Shown piece after piece: positions 50,180-59,117 of a stretch of DNA of 64,000 nucleotides. The notes under the pieces are model-generated. The model saw only the letters and a list, made by a program, of their open reading frames with translations, did not search any database and had not been told where the DNA came from. The position numbers and the translations under genes were made by a program. Numbering within the stretch: position 1 is the stretch's first letter; the number at the start of each line of letters is the position of its first letter. The stretch comes from Wocania_A sp965224845 (GTDB taxonomy: Bacteria > Bacteroidota > Bacteroidia > Flavobacteriales > Flavobacteriaceae), in NCBI GenBank assembly GCA_965224845.1, contig CBDDAJ010000014.1:123825-187824 (forward strand), given 5' to 3'.

Positions 50180-50695
50180 TTATTCTTCTGAATTCTCAGT
50201 TTCTGTGTCTTCAGGTTTTGCCAATGCTTCAAATTCTGCATTCATAGCTGAGGCATCAAAATAAATGTGCTCTTCTACTATTTTGCCATCAACAAATTGT
50301 ACAGCCAAGTGTACAGGGACAGACAATGCTTTATTATTTGCAGCAAAAGTACCAGTGTGCAAAGCCCAGTAATAAACCCAGGTCTCGTCTTCTTTATCTA
50401 AAACCATTTCTATATATTCTTTGTCACGGTTAAATCCATAGGACGACATGGCGCTTGTCATAGCTTTTAGGTCTTCTAGTCGTTTTTCGGTAGTAAGTGG
50501 TTTAGTAGCGTTTACAAATATTTTAGCCGTATCAGAAAAATGGCTTTTCCATTTATCCCAATCACCTGTTTCATAGGCGTTTATTCCGGATTTTAATGTT
50601 TCAATTTCTGCTGAATCAGCAAAATAACGCTGTGGTTTGTTTTGGCAAGCAATTAATAATGTAATTGCCAGTACAAGTAAAAAGAGTTTTTTCAT
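50180..50695 (-). CDS. NTF2/SnoaL-like lipoprotein, 171 aa (paralogue 2)
   Basis: Signal peptide with lipobox ITLLIACQNK. The domain shares with its neighbour the strings DWDKWKSHFSDTAKIF, the EMVLDKEDETWVYYWALHTG strand pair (EMVIDKDGKKWVNYWSVWSG in the neighbour), and VHLAVQFVDGKIVEEHIYFDASA. Tandem duplication is the simple explanation. The Glu-rich tail (EDTETENSEE) is probably disordered. Confidence 0.75.
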   Translation of the reverse strand: MKKLFLLVLAITLLIACQNKPQRYFADSAEIETLKSGINAYETGDWDKWKSHFSDTAKIFVNATKPLTTEKRLEDLKAMTSAMSSYGFNRDKEYIEMVLDKEDETWVYYWALHTGTFAANNKALSVPVHLAVQFVDGKIVEEHIYFDASAMNAEFEALAKPEDTETENSEE

Positions 50696-50858
50696 TGGTT
50701 AGTGGTTTAAAATGTTAATAATAAATTTTAACCACAAAATAAGTGTACAAGAAAGTGTATTGCTTTTTTGCAGAGCGTGAAGCTTAAATAGAGCCTGGGG
50801 CCCTTAGAGAGAAGTCTAATTTACTGAAAAAAAAGGACTTATAAAAAAACATAAGGAG

Positions 50859-51398
50859 TTATTCGGTTTTGAAAAAGCTAAATGTGTTGCCTCCATAACT
50901 TTTAGAGTAGCCAAAATGTTTAAGGTTTGATAAATTTGTATGTTTAGAATGCTCAATAATTAAGAGACCATCTTCAAGCAATAAATTATTTTGAAATACT
51001 AATTCCGGGATTCTTGCAAATAGGTCCTCAGAAAAGGCATACGGCGGATCAGCAAAAATAATATTAGCTTTTAAGTTTGTTTTTTCTAAATACATAAAAA
51101 CGTCACTTTTAATTGTATTTATTGGCATATTAAATTTTTCGGCGGTTTGATTGATAAATTTTATACAGCCAAAATTTTGATCAACACTAGTAATTTGTTC
51201 CGTACCTCTTGAAGCAAACTCATAACTTATATTACCAGTGCCGGCAAATAAATCCAGTACAGAAATTTCATCAAAATAAAAATGATTATTTAAAATATTA
51301 AATAGCGATTCTTTGGCCATATCTGTTGTAGGACGAACAGGTAAATTTTTTGGTGCTGCAATTTTTCTGCTTTTATGTACCCCTGAGATAATGCGCAT
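50859..51398 (-). CDS. rsmD: 16S rRNA (guanine(966)-N(2))-methyltransferase RsmD (179 aa)
   Basis: Methylates G966 of 16S rRNA. The N-terminal MRIISGVHKSRKIAAPKNLPVRPTTDMAKESLFNIL is diagnostic for RsmD. SAM motif I VLDLFAGTGNISYEFASRG and the catalytic IIFADPPYAF (DPPY) motif are intact. The stop codon of the upstream DUF3822 gene overlaps its start by 1 bp, so the two are translationally coupled. Confidence 0.95.
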   Translation of the reverse strand: MRIISGVHKSRKIAAPKNLPVRPTTDMAKESLFNILNNHFYFDEISVLDLFAGTGNISYEFASRGTEQITSVDQNFGCIKFINQTAEKFNMPINTIKSDVFMYLEKTNLKANIIFADPPYAFSEDLFARIPELVFQNNLLLEDGLLIIEHSKHTNLSNLKHFGYSKSYGGNTFSFFKTE

Positions 51399-52219
51399 TA
51401 AAAACTGTGAATTAATGTAAAGTTTGAGTAAGTGGTTTTTGCAGATTCTAAGTAGGTGTAATTATTTATAGGCTTACCAAAGTCTACATGTCTAACATAT
51501 TTATAAGCAATTTTATACAGAGCGTCATTTTTATCTACATGACCTAATAGAATTAAATTAAACACCTCTGGGTTTAGTTTTAGTTGTTCTGCAGTAAAAA
51601 GTATGTAATAGATAAAATCTTCTTTAGTAGTATATTCAAATGTATTGTAAAGGATTAGTTTTCCTTTTTCTACAACTATAATTTCGAAATGATTTGGATT
51701 AACATTAACATAAAGTTTAATATCATCAGCATTTTTTTCTATAAATAAAATCTGCTCGATTAAAATAGTAGAGCAGTGTTTGTAGGTAAAACTGCCAAAT
51801 TTTTCGTAAATAAAATTGTTGATATTTACATAAGGCACATATACATTAACACTATCGTTAGCATTTATATCATCAAAGGCTATAAAATCCGATTTAAGTA
51901 TTTTGGAGTTAAACTTTAAATAATCTGCCATACAATCTTCTTTAAACAAGGGTTTTGGTACAAGTGTTGAAAGTTCGTTAGTATGTATTACATTAACTTT
52001 ATTAAATGGCGCTTGTAAATCGGTTTCAGTATTAAATAGGTGAATAAGCTTATCTAAAACCTCAAATGGATTTAGCTTTTTTTCAAAATCAATATGGTTT
52101 AAAGCCGTAATTGTTTTGGTTTCATTATCCAGTATACAAAAAGAAAGTCCACTCAAACTTATTTGAATGGACAATTCCAGATTAGTTAGTTTGTTATAAT
52201 TTTTACTCGTTTGAGTCAT
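51398..52219 (-). CDS. DUF3822 family protein, 273 aa
   Basis: A Bacteroidota-specific family of actin/hexokinase-like (ASKHA) look found beside rsmD. Segments NLELSIQISLSGLSFCILDNETKTITAL, NVIHTNELSTLVPKPLF, KCSTILIEQILFIEKNADDIKLYVNVNPNHFEIIVVEKGKLILYNTF and FNLILLGHVDKND are consistent with that. The function is unknown; constant linkage to rsmD suggests a ribosome-related or housekeeping role. It overlaps the upstream gene by 17 bp. Confidence 0.85.
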   Translation of the reverse strand: MTQTSKNYNKLTNLELSIQISLSGLSFCILDNETKTITALNHIDFEKKLNPFEVLDKLIHLFNTETDLQAPFNKVNVIHTNELSTLVPKPLFKEDCMADYLKFNSKILKSDFIAFDDINANDSVNVYVPYVNINNFIYEKFGSFTYKHCSTILIEQILFIEKNADDIKLYVNVNPNHFEIIVVEKGKLILYNTFEYTTKEDFIYYILFTAEQLKLNPEVFNLILLGHVDKNDALYKIAYKYVRHVDFGKPINNYTYLESAKTTYSNFTLIHSF

Positions 52220-52943
52220 ATGTTTTTGGCCAGTTTCCAGCAGTACTAACTTCCTCCATAGATCCTACTTTTATTGCATCGCCAGTTACCCCCACAATAG
52301 TAGAAATAACTTGTTTCTCTTCATTAAGTAAATCTTTGTCTAGATCATAAAACAAAACATCTTTTTTAACGAAAGATTCAAACACAGGAATTTTAGCATC
52401 GTTTTGCTCTATAAAACCTGCTTTTAATTGAAACTTTGAACCTTCTTTACCAACTGGTACGTTCATCATTGTTTTATATCGGTCTGAGTCTTTAAATAAA
52501 GAATCTTTAACAGGAACAAAGCCTAAGGTGTCTATAATAACAATATCTTTGTGCATATCTACCCCAAATTGCTTAGTTAAGACTTCATCAATAATACTAG
52601 AATCACGTCGTTGTGTAAGTGTATATTGTGCTGTATCAACAAACTTTACTAGATTATCAAAATTATCGGCAAATCTTCCGGTTACTTTTCTGTGAGCTAA
52701 TTGAGCATCTCTAATATCAACTAAACTTTTAATAACTTCAGCATAACGCTTGTTTTTTTCCTTATTGAAATAAACAGGACCGTAAACCGATTGGAATGTA
52801 TTGTATCCTAAAAACGCAATAAGCACCCAAAGTGCAATTTGTAGTATAGGCCTAAATTTTGAAGGAATAAATTTGTCAACCAGCTTAACTAAGCCAATTG
52901 TAACTAGAATTACAACAATTGTAACGATTATTAATGTTAACAT
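52203..52943 (-). CDS. Membrane-anchored hypothetical protein, 246 aa
   Basis: Two N-terminal hydrophobic helices (LTLIIVTIVVILVTIGLVKLV and ILQIALWVLIAFLGYNTF) anchor a soluble domain with a pilin-like helix EVIKSLVDIRDAQLAHRKVTGRFADNFDNLVKFV, rather like the N-terminal helix region of pseudopilins, and a C-terminal beta region. No function is known. It is the first gene of the run with DUF3822 and rsmD and has a promoter divergent from the helicase gene. Confidence 0.7.
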   Translation of the reverse strand: MLTLIIVTIVVILVTIGLVKLVDKFIPSKFRPILQIALWVLIAFLGYNTFQSVYGPVYFNKEKNKRYAEVIKSLVDIRDAQLAHRKVTGRFADNFDNLVKFVDTAQYTLTQRRDSSIIDEVLTKQFGVDMHKDIVIIDTLGFVPVKDSLFKDSDRYKTMMNVPVGKEGSKFQLKAGFIEQNDAKIPVFESFVKKDVLFYDLDKDLLNEEKQVISTIVGVTGDAIKVGSMEEVSTAGNWPKTYDSNE

Positions 52944-52983
52944 AGTACGTTATTTATTAAATGAAATTATTAATGGTCTTTCG

Positions 52984-53045
52984 CAAATCTACAATTTTTT
53001 TTTAATCGTAAAAACCAAAGTGCGTAAAAATCATTTCTATATTTG
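52984..53045. promoter_or_regulatory. Divergent promoter pair
   Basis: On the minus strand TAGATTTG (52991-52984) and on the plus strand TATATTTG (53038-53045) both match the TAnnTTTG -7 box. They lie about 40 and 30 bp before the two divergent start codons. Confidence 0.6.
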
Positions 53046-53073
53046 AATAATTTATTAAATATTATTGTTTTAA

Positions 53074-54498
53074 ATGACATCATCTGAATTTTACCAGCTT
53101 ATAAAACAGCAGTTTCCGTTTCAACCTACGTTAAAGCAAAATATTGTTTTGCAACAGCTCTCAGAATTCATTTTTAGTAAAGCGCCTAATGCTTTGTATT
53201 TGTTAAAAGGCTATGCAGGTACTGGTAAAACCACTATAGTTGGTACCATTGTTACCAATTTATGGAAAGCTAAAAAGAGTGCTGTTTTAATGGCACCAAC
53301 CGGTAGAGCGGCAAAAGTAATTTCAAATTATTCCGGCAAAGAAGCATTTACAATTCATAAAAAAATATATTTTCCTAAAAAAGATAAAGGCGGTGGTATA
53401 AAATTTATTTTACAGCCCAACAAACATAAAAACACGATTTTTATTGTAGATGAGGCTTCAATGATTCCAGATACCCCCGGAGCATCTAAATTGTTTGAGA
53501 ATGGCTCGTTACTAGATGATTTAATACAATATGTGTATTCTGGTCATCAATGCAAATTACTGTTAATAGGGGATACTGCACAATTACCTCCTGTAAAGCT
53601 CGATTTGAGTCCTGCCTTAGATGAAAATAAATTAGAATTAAATTATAATAAAACGGTTACCAAAATGGAGCTGGATGAAGTTGTTAGGCAAGAACATGAT
53701 TCCGGTATTCTTGAAAACGCAACGGTTTTACGCGAAGCCTTATCTAGTGCTTTTCACGATGCGTTTAAATTCGATTTGGGCGACTTTAAAGATATTGTTA
53801 GGCTAGTAGATGGCTACGAAATAATGGATGCCATTAATGATGCATATAGTCATTTAGGAAATGAAGAAACGGCAATTATTGTGCGAAGTAATAAACGTGC
53901 TAACCTGTATAACCAGCAAATACGAAGCAGAATCTTGTTTAACGAACACGAGTTAACTGCTGGCGACTATTTAATGGTCGTTAAGAATAATTATTTTTGG
54001 ATTAAACCAACAACCGAAGCCGGATTTATTGCTAATGGCGATATTATTGAAGTTTTAGAAATTTTTTCGATTAAAGCTTTATATGGTTTTCGCTTCGCTG
54101 AAGTGAAAGTAAGAATGGTTGATTATCCAAGAATGCGACCTTTTGAAACCGTATTATTGTTAGATACTATTGATGCAGAAACACCATCACTACCTTACGA
54201 AGCATCTAATAAACTTTATCAGGAAGTACAAAAAGACTATGAAAATGAGACCAGCAAGTATAAAAAATTCCTTAAAATTAAAGGGAATAAACATTTTAAT
54301 GCCTTACAAGTTAAGTTTTCATATGCTATAACTTGTCATAAATCTCAAGGAGGGCAATGGCATACCGTTTTTGTAGAACAGCCGTATTTACCAAATGGCA
54401 TAGATAAAGAATATTTACGCTGGTTGTATACAGCAGTTACAAGAGCTAAAGATAAATTGTATCTTATAGGTTTTAAAGATGATTTTTTTGAGGAATAG
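53074..54498 (+). CDS. RecD-like ATP-dependent DNA helicase (SF1), 474 aa
   Basis: The Walker A motif YLLKGYAGTGKTTIVG lies near residue 45, with motif Ia MAPTGRAAKVI, Walker B IFIVDEASMIPD, motif III LLIGDTAQLPPV, and a C-terminal UvrD_C_2 region FSYAITCHKSQGGQW...LRWLYTAVTRAKDKLYLIGF. It is shorter than RecD2 proper and lacks the N-terminal helix-hairpin region, matching the compact RecD-like/AAA_30 helicases of Bacteroidota. Its likely role is DNA repair or replication restart; no RecBC genes are nearby. Confidence 0.9.
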   Translation: MTSSEFYQLIKQQFPFQPTLKQNIVLQQLSEFIFSKAPNALYLLKGYAGTGKTTIVGTIVTNLWKAKKSAVLMAPTGRAAKVISNYSGKEAFTIHKKIYFPKKDKGGGIKFILQPNKHKNTIFIVDEASMIPDTPGASKLFENGSLLDDLIQYVYSGHQCKLLLIGDTAQLPPVKLDLSPALDENKLELNYNKTVTKMELDEVVRQEHDSGILENATVLREALSSAFHDAFKFDLGDFKDIVRLVDGYEIMDAINDAYSHLGNEETAIIVRSNKRANLYNQQIRSRILFNEHELTAGDYLMVVKNNYFWIKPTTEAGFIANGDIIEVLEIFSIKALYGFRFAEVKVRMVDYPRMRPFETVLLLDTIDAETPSLPYEASNKLYQEVQKDYENETSKYKKFLKIKGNKHFNALQVKFSYAITCHKSQGGQWHTVFVEQPYLPNGIDKEYLRWLYTAVTRAKDKLYLIGFKDDFFEE

Positions 54499-54517
54499 TT
54501 TTTGATTAGATATAAAT

Positions 54518-55084
54518 ATGACAGTAGAAACCATTATTAGCATATGTTTAGGTGTTGGACTTGCAGCATCAGTTGGATTTAGAGTTTTTTTGCCTTTGTT
54601 TGCTTTAAGTCTGGCTTCTTATTTTGATGTTTGGCAACTTAATGAATCCTGGCAATGGATAGGTAGTACAGCAGCTTTAATAACATTAGGTGTAGCGACA
54701 CTGGTTGAAATATTTGCTTATTTTATACCCTATGTTGATAATTTGTTAGATAGTATTACAGTGCCTTTGGCAGCACTCGCAGGAACTGCAGTTATGATGT
54801 CTACAGTGGCAGATTTAAGCCCTGTTGTAACCTGGTCATTAGCTATAATAGCCGGAGGAGGTACAGCTGCTGCCATTGCTGGAACTTCAAGTACAACACG
54901 ATTGGCATCAACAGCAACCACAGGAGGTTTAGGAAACCCCGTAGTTTCTACCTTAGAAACTGGGACAGCTACGGTTATATCGGTAGTTTCAATATTTTTA
55001 CCAATTATAGCTATCATTTTAGTGATTATTATTATGGTTATAATTTTTAGACTTTATAAAAAGTTTAAACCAACTAAAGCTTGA
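54518..55084 (+). CDS. DUF4126 family membrane protein, 188 aa
   Basis: At least four hydrophobic helices with the DUF4126 opening ISICLGVGLAASVGFRVFLPLFALSLASYF, the conserved AYFIPYVDNLLDSITVPLAALAGT and Ala/Gly/Thr-rich ATTGGLGNPVVSTLETGTA. It may be a small transporter or scaffold; there is no experimental role that I can name. It lies 19 bp after the helicase gene and 48 bp before kdsB. Confidence 0.85.
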   Translation: MTVETIISICLGVGLAASVGFRVFLPLFALSLASYFDVWQLNESWQWIGSTAALITLGVATLVEIFAYFIPYVDNLLDSITVPLAALAGTAVMMSTVADLSPVVTWSLAIIAGGGTAAAIAGTSSTTRLASTATTGGLGNPVVSTLETGTATVISVVSIFLPIIAIILVIIIMVIIFRLYKKFKPTKA

Positions 55085-55132
55085 AACCTATAATATTTGT
55101 TCTATTTTTGAATTAGAATTGAATACTTACTT

Positions 55133-55861
55133 ATGAAAATAATTTCAATGATTCCTGCACGTTACAGTGCGACTCGTTTTCCGGGAAAACTTATGCAAGA
55201 TTTAGGTGGAAAAACGGTTATTCGCCGTACCTATGAGGCTACAGTTGCCACCAATTTGTTTGATGACGTTTTTGTGGTAACCGATAGCGATATTATTTAT
55301 AACGAAATTGTAAATAATGGAGGTAAAGCCATTAAGAGTATTAAGGAGCACGACTGTGGTAGTGATAGAATAGCCGAAGCTGTTGAGCATTTAGATATCG
55401 ATATTGTTATTAATGTTCAAGGTGATGAGCCTTTTACTGATGCGGTATCATTAAAAAAATTAATTGAAGTTTTTAAAGGCGACCATGATAAAAATATAGA
55501 TTTGGCATCATTAATGGTGCATATAACAGATGTTAATGAAATTAATAATCCTAATACAGTAAAAGTAATTGTTGACAAAACAAATTTTGCACTGTATTTT
55601 TCGCGAAGCCCAATACCATACCCAAGAGATGAAAATGTTGGGGTAAAATATTATAAGCATAAAGGCGTTTACGCTTTTAGAAAAGAGGCCATTTTAGATT
55701 TTTATAGGCTCCCTATGTTGCCACTTGAAGCTTCAGAAAAGATAGAATGCATTCGTTATCTGGAATATGGAAAGCGTATAAAAATGGTAGAAACAGACGT
55801 GCAAGGGGTTGAAATTGACACCCCGGAAGACCTAGAACGTGCAAAAAAGTTATGGAAATAA
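55133..55861 (+). CDS. kdsB: 3-deoxy-manno-octulosonate cytidylyltransferase (CMP-Kdo synthetase), 242 aa
   Basis: Activates Kdo with CTP for transfer to lipid A. The nucleotide-binding opening MIPARYSATRFPGKLMQDLGGK is diagnostic. VNVQGDEPF, the SRSPIPYPRD loop and the C-terminal LPLEASEKIECIRYLEYG and GVEIDTPEDLERAKKLW are all present. Length is standard. It starts a co-oriented set with a HAD phosphatase, a KdnB-like oxidase and an acyltransferase. Confidence 0.97.
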   Translation: MKIISMIPARYSATRFPGKLMQDLGGKTVIRRTYEATVATNLFDDVFVVTDSDIIYNEIVNNGGKAIKSIKEHDCGSDRIAEAVEHLDIDIVINVQGDEPFTDAVSLKKLIEVFKGDHDKNIDLASLMVHITDVNEINNPNTVKVIVDKTNFALYFSRSPIPYPRDENVGVKYYKHKGVYAFRKEAILDFYRLPMLPLEASEKIECIRYLEYGKRIKMVETDVQGVEIDTPEDLERAKKLWK

Positions 55862-55904
55862 TTTATGCTGAACTTGTTTCGGCCCACTTATAAATAATTT
55901 AATA

Positions 55905-56606
55905 TTGAATAAAAAATACGAAAACATTAAAGTAATTGGTTTTGATGCAGATGATACACTTTGGGTTAATGAAACCTATTTTCGTGAGGCAGAAATAGAA
56001 GTTCAACGCTTATTATCTGAATACGAAACCCCAAATAAAATAGACCAGGAGTTATTTAAAATGGAAATGAAAAACCTGCCACTGTATGGTTATGGTGTTA
56101 AGGCTTTTATTTTATCCATGGTAGAGGTTGCACTGGAATTATCAAATTATAATATTTCTAATAAAACTATTGAATCTATTTTAAACATCGGTAAAAATAT
56201 GCTTGAAAAACCTGTGGAATTACTTGATGGTGTCGAGGAAGTATTAAGTGCTTTGTCAAAAAAGTACCGACTCATATTAGCAACTAAGGGCGACTTGTTA
56301 GATCAAGAACGGAAACTCAAAAAATCTGGATTAACAAGTTATTTTCATCATATTGAAGTATTGAGCGATAAGCAAGAAAGTAATTATTCAAATCTTTTAA
56401 ATCATTTAGATATAAAACCATCAGAGTTTTTAATGATAGGGAACTCTTTAAAATCTGATGTTTTGCCTTTAGTAAATATAAAAGCTAATGCAATTCACGT
56501 TCCATTTCATACGACATGGGCGCATGAAGAAGTAAGTAAAAAAGAAACTAATGGTAAAACATATAGAACTATTACTGGTTTGAAAGAGGTGTTAAATTTA
56601 TTGTAA
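55905..56606 (+). CDS. HAD-family hydrolase, 233 aa (TTG start)
   Basis: The HAD motif I IGFDADDTLW occurs near residue 12, with the cap-domain helical region, motif II ILATKG, the lysine region KLKKSG and motif III FLMIGNSLKSDVLP. The first usable codon is TTG at 55905, giving a normal N-terminus; no ATG fits. The substrate is unknown. Its place between kdsB and the KdnB-like gene raises the possibility of a sugar phosphate substrate, but generic HAD activity is equally likely. Confidence 0.85.
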   Translation: MNKKYENIKVIGFDADDTLWVNETYFREAEIEVQRLLSEYETPNKIDQELFKMEMKNLPLYGYGVKAFILSMVEVALELSNYNISNKTIESILNIGKNMLEKPVELLDGVEEVLSALSKKYRLILATKGDLLDQERKLKKSGLTSYFHHIEVLSDKQESNYSNLLNHLDIKPSEFLMIGNSLKSDVLPLVNIKANAIHVPFHTTWAHEEVSKKETNGKTYRTITGLKEVLNLL

Positions 56607-56708
56607 ATTTAGTAAGATATTTCATTATTATTTGATGGAGTTAAAGTGAAAATAGTACTATTTTTACATTTTGTAAAAAGAAAATTTGTAAAGAGAAAAA
56701 TATATTAA

Positions 56709-57791
56709 ATGAGTTATAAAAACTTTCCAATGGTGCCAAGAGTAATTTTTGGCAGAGGTAGTTTTAATCAGTTAAGTGATATTATTGCCCCAAAGCGTTT
56801 AAGCATTAATGCCCCATTTATTTTTTTAGTAGATGATGTATTTAAAAACAAAACCTGGTTAACATCAAGAATACCTACTTCTTATGATGACAAAATTATA
56901 TTTGTATCTTCGAAAGAAGAGCCTAAAACATCTCAGGTAGATGAGTTGGTTGAAGAACTAATTTTAAACACCAAAGAACGCCCTTCTGGAATTATAGGAA
57001 TAGGAGGGGGCACCTTGTTAGATTTGGCCAAGGCAGTTTCTATAATGTTGACTAATGAAGGTGAAACGAAAAACTATCAGGGCTGGGATTTAGTTAAAAA
57101 CCCTGCAGTTTACCATGTTGGTATACCTACTATATCCGGTACAGGTGCAGAAGTTTCTAGAACAACAGTACTTACGGGTCCTGAAAGAAAGTTAGGAATA
57201 AATTCAGATTTTACACCCTTTGATCAGGTCATATTAGATTCAGAACTAACTAAAGATGTTCCTACAGAACAGTGGTTTTATACAGGAATGGATTGTTATA
57301 TTCATTGTATAGAGTCGCTAACAGGAACGTATTTAAATGCATTTAGCCAAAGTTATGGTGAGATGGCATTAGAACTTTGTAAAGAAATATTTCTTGGCGA
57401 CTCACTTTCTAAAACAGATGCTCAAGAAAAACTTATGATGGCATCGTGGCATGGTGGTATGAGTATTGTGTATTCTCAGGTCGGGGTGGCCCATGCAATG
57501 AGTTATGGATTATCCTATTTATTAGGAACTAAGCATGGCATAGGCAATTGTATTGTTTTTAATCATTTGGAAGAGTTTTATCCTGAAGGTGTAAAATTGT
57601 TTAAAACCATGAAAGCGAAGCATAATATTGTTTTGCCTAAGGGAATTTGTGCCGATTTAAGCGATAGAGAATTTGATATCATGATTAAAATATCACTTAG
57701 CTTAGAACCACTTTGGGAGAATGCTCTTGGTGAACATTGGAAAAAAATAATAACACCAAAAAAATTAAAAGAACTTTACCAAAAAATGTAA
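56709..57791 (+). CDS. kdnB: Iron-containing alcohol dehydrogenase, probable Kdo 8-oxidase (KdnB-like), 360 aa
   Basis: Group III Fe-dependent dehydrogenase with NAD-binding GIGGGTLLDLAKAVS, YHVGIPTISGTGAEVSRTTVLTGPERKLG, and metal-ligand region DCYIHCIESLTGT, GVAHAMSYGLSYLLGTKHGIGNC. The opening YKNFPMVPRVIFGRGSFNQL and the QGWDLVKNPAVYH string look like KdnB, which oxidises Kdo at C8 before transamination to 8-amino-Kdo in Shewanella. Linkage to kdsB supports this. The partner aminotransferase KdnA is not in the window. The substrate is inference; a generic Fe-ADH is the alternative. Confidence 0.65.
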   Translation: MSYKNFPMVPRVIFGRGSFNQLSDIIAPKRLSINAPFIFLVDDVFKNKTWLTSRIPTSYDDKIIFVSSKEEPKTSQVDELVEELILNTKERPSGIIGIGGGTLLDLAKAVSIMLTNEGETKNYQGWDLVKNPAVYHVGIPTISGTGAEVSRTTVLTGPERKLGINSDFTPFDQVILDSELTKDVPTEQWFYTGMDCYIHCIESLTGTYLNAFSQSYGEMALELCKEIFLGDSLSKTDAQEKLMMASWHGGMSIVYSQVGVAHAMSYGLSYLLGTKHGIGNCIVFNHLEEFYPEGVKLFKTMKAKHNIVLPKGICADLSDREFDIMIKISLSLEPLWENALGEHWKKIITPKKLKELYQKM

Positions 57792-57792
57792 G

Positions 57793-58341
57793 ATGCGTTG
57801 GTTAGCCAGATTTATTTATTTTAAGCTTTTAGGTTGGAAAGCTGTTGGCAATATCAATTTTTCTCAAAGTTCTATTAAAAAAGCTGTTATTATAGCAGTG
57901 CCTCATACTAGCTGGCATGATTTTTACATTGGCATTTTACTTCGATCGGTATTGCAAATTAAAACAAACTTTGTTGGTAAAAAGGAATTGTTTGTTTTTC
58001 CCATTGGATGGTTTTTTAGAGCTTTAGGTGGTGCTCCTATTAACAGGCAATCTAGCGAAAATAAAGTTGAAGCTATCGCAAAATTATTTAATGAAAGGGA
58101 AGAGTTTAGAATGGCTATGGCACCGGAAGGCACAAGAAAAAAAGTAAAACAGTGGCGTACCGGGTTTTATTATATAGCCAAAAAGGCTAATGTACCCATT
58201 ATTATGTTTACGTTAGATTTTGAAAATAAACAAAACAAAATTTCTGAACCTTTTTACCCTACTAATGATATTAAGGCAGATTTTGAATTCATGTACAATT
58301 TCTATAAAGGCGTAAAAGGAAAAAAACCAGAATACTCTTAA
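57793..58341 (+). CDS. PlsC-like 1-acyl-glycerol-3-phosphate acyltransferase family, 182 aa
   Basis: The acyltransferase HX4D motif is visible as PHTSWHDFYIG near residue 37, block II GAPINRQSS and block III APEGTRKKVKQWRTGFYYIA near residue 111. It has no long membrane helix, as in the short soluble-looking flavobacterial forms. It starts 1 bp after the KdnB-like stop, so the two are coupled. A role in phospholipid or lipid A acylation fits its neighbours, but the acceptor is unknown. Confidence 0.88.
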   Translation: MRWLARFIYFKLLGWKAVGNINFSQSSIKKAVIIAVPHTSWHDFYIGILLRSVLQIKTNFVGKKELFVFPIGWFFRALGGAPINRQSSENKVEAIAKLFNEREEFRMAMAPEGTRKKVKQWRTGFYYIAKKANVPIIMFTLDFENKQNKISEPFYPTNDIKADFEFMYNFYKGVKGKKPEYS

Positions 58342-58947
58342 TTATTTATGATTCCACGCATTTTCATCCTCTTTATTATTTGGTGATAAGCCCAATACTT
58401 CACCATTTGTATCTACTCCTAGTCCAAGAACTGTTCTATTTGCATAATTAAAATAGGCAACAACTTGATTTACTTCTAATATTTCACCATCATTAATTCC
58501 ATGGTTTCTTAAATTAACAATATCACTTTCAGTAATCCTGCTAGCTTCTAGTGTTAGCCGCTTTGCATAAACAGATAGCGCAAACTCTTTTTTATTTAAA
58601 ATTTTATAAAGCGTATCTTTTTCAATATGGTATTTAATTAATTCTGCTTTCTTATTATCATTTAAAAAGCGTTTCATGCCCTCATAATGATGTTTATAGC
58701 AATAATCACATGTATTAATATAACTGGTGTAGGTTCCTAAAAGTTCTAAAAACCAATTAGGAAAAGTATTATTTGTATGATGTAAGGTGTTTTTATAAAT
58801 ACTCATATGGCCAATAAGGGTGTGTGGTCTTAAACTATGAATACTCAGAACGTTATCTATTTGATTATTTGGACCTTTAATTTTTTTATAAATAGATTTT
58901 AATTTACCATGGGCTTCTTCAAAGGGTATGACTTTAATCCAACTCAT
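58342..58947 (-). CDS. Peroxidase-related (AhpD/CMD-like) protein, 201 aa
   Basis: The AhpD-like signature appears as NTCDYCYKHHYEGMKRF (CxxC...H) near residue 76, preceded by HHTNNTFPNWFLELLGTY. The following helices match uncharacterised peroxidase-related enzymes. The N-terminus SWIKVIPFEEAHGKLKSIYKKI is typical of that subgroup. A thiol-peroxidase-type redox function is plausible because the two cysteines and the histidine are kept. It directly abuts the end of the convergent acyltransferase gene. Confidence 0.85.
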   Translation of the reverse strand: MSWIKVIPFEEAHGKLKSIYKKIKGPNNQIDNVLSIHSLRPHTLIGHMSIYKNTLHHTNNTFPNWFLELLGTYTSYINTCDYCYKHHYEGMKRFLNDNKKAELIKYHIEKDTLYKILNKKEFALSVYAKRLTLEASRITESDIVNLRNHGINDGEILEVNQVVAYFNYANRTVLGLGVDTNGEVLGLSPNNKEDENAWNHK

Positions 58948-59024
58948 TTTATGCTTTTTTTTAAAGATTTCTATTTAAACTATGTTTTGGCACACATTTT
59001 GAAAGTTACATTATAGAATCACGA

Positions 59025-59105
59025 ATGAAACATAAAGTAAACCAGTTACTGGCTCTAAAAAGAAACATTCGTTCTATATATACACTTAAAGCTACTTTAC
59101 CTTAA
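59025..59105 (+). other. Candidate small ORF or sRNA, plus strand
   Basis: In the 168-bp gap between two minus-strand genes an ATG opens a 26-codon frame (MKHKVNQLLALKRNIRSIYT...) that is basic and runs into a strong plus-strand terminator at 59087-59117. The terminator serves no annotated plus-strand gene, so a short transcript ending here is likely. No clear -7 box or ribosome-binding site was found, so coding status is unsure. Confidence 0.35.
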
Positions 59106-59117
59106 AGTAGCTTTTTT
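59087..59117 (+). terminator. Orphan plus-strand terminator
   Basis: A 12-bp inverted repeat AAAGCTACTTTA / TAAAGTAGCTTT with a short loop is followed by TTTTTT on the plus strand, whereas the minus side lacks a U-run. It overlaps the 3' end of the minus-strand protease gene. Confidence 0.75.
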
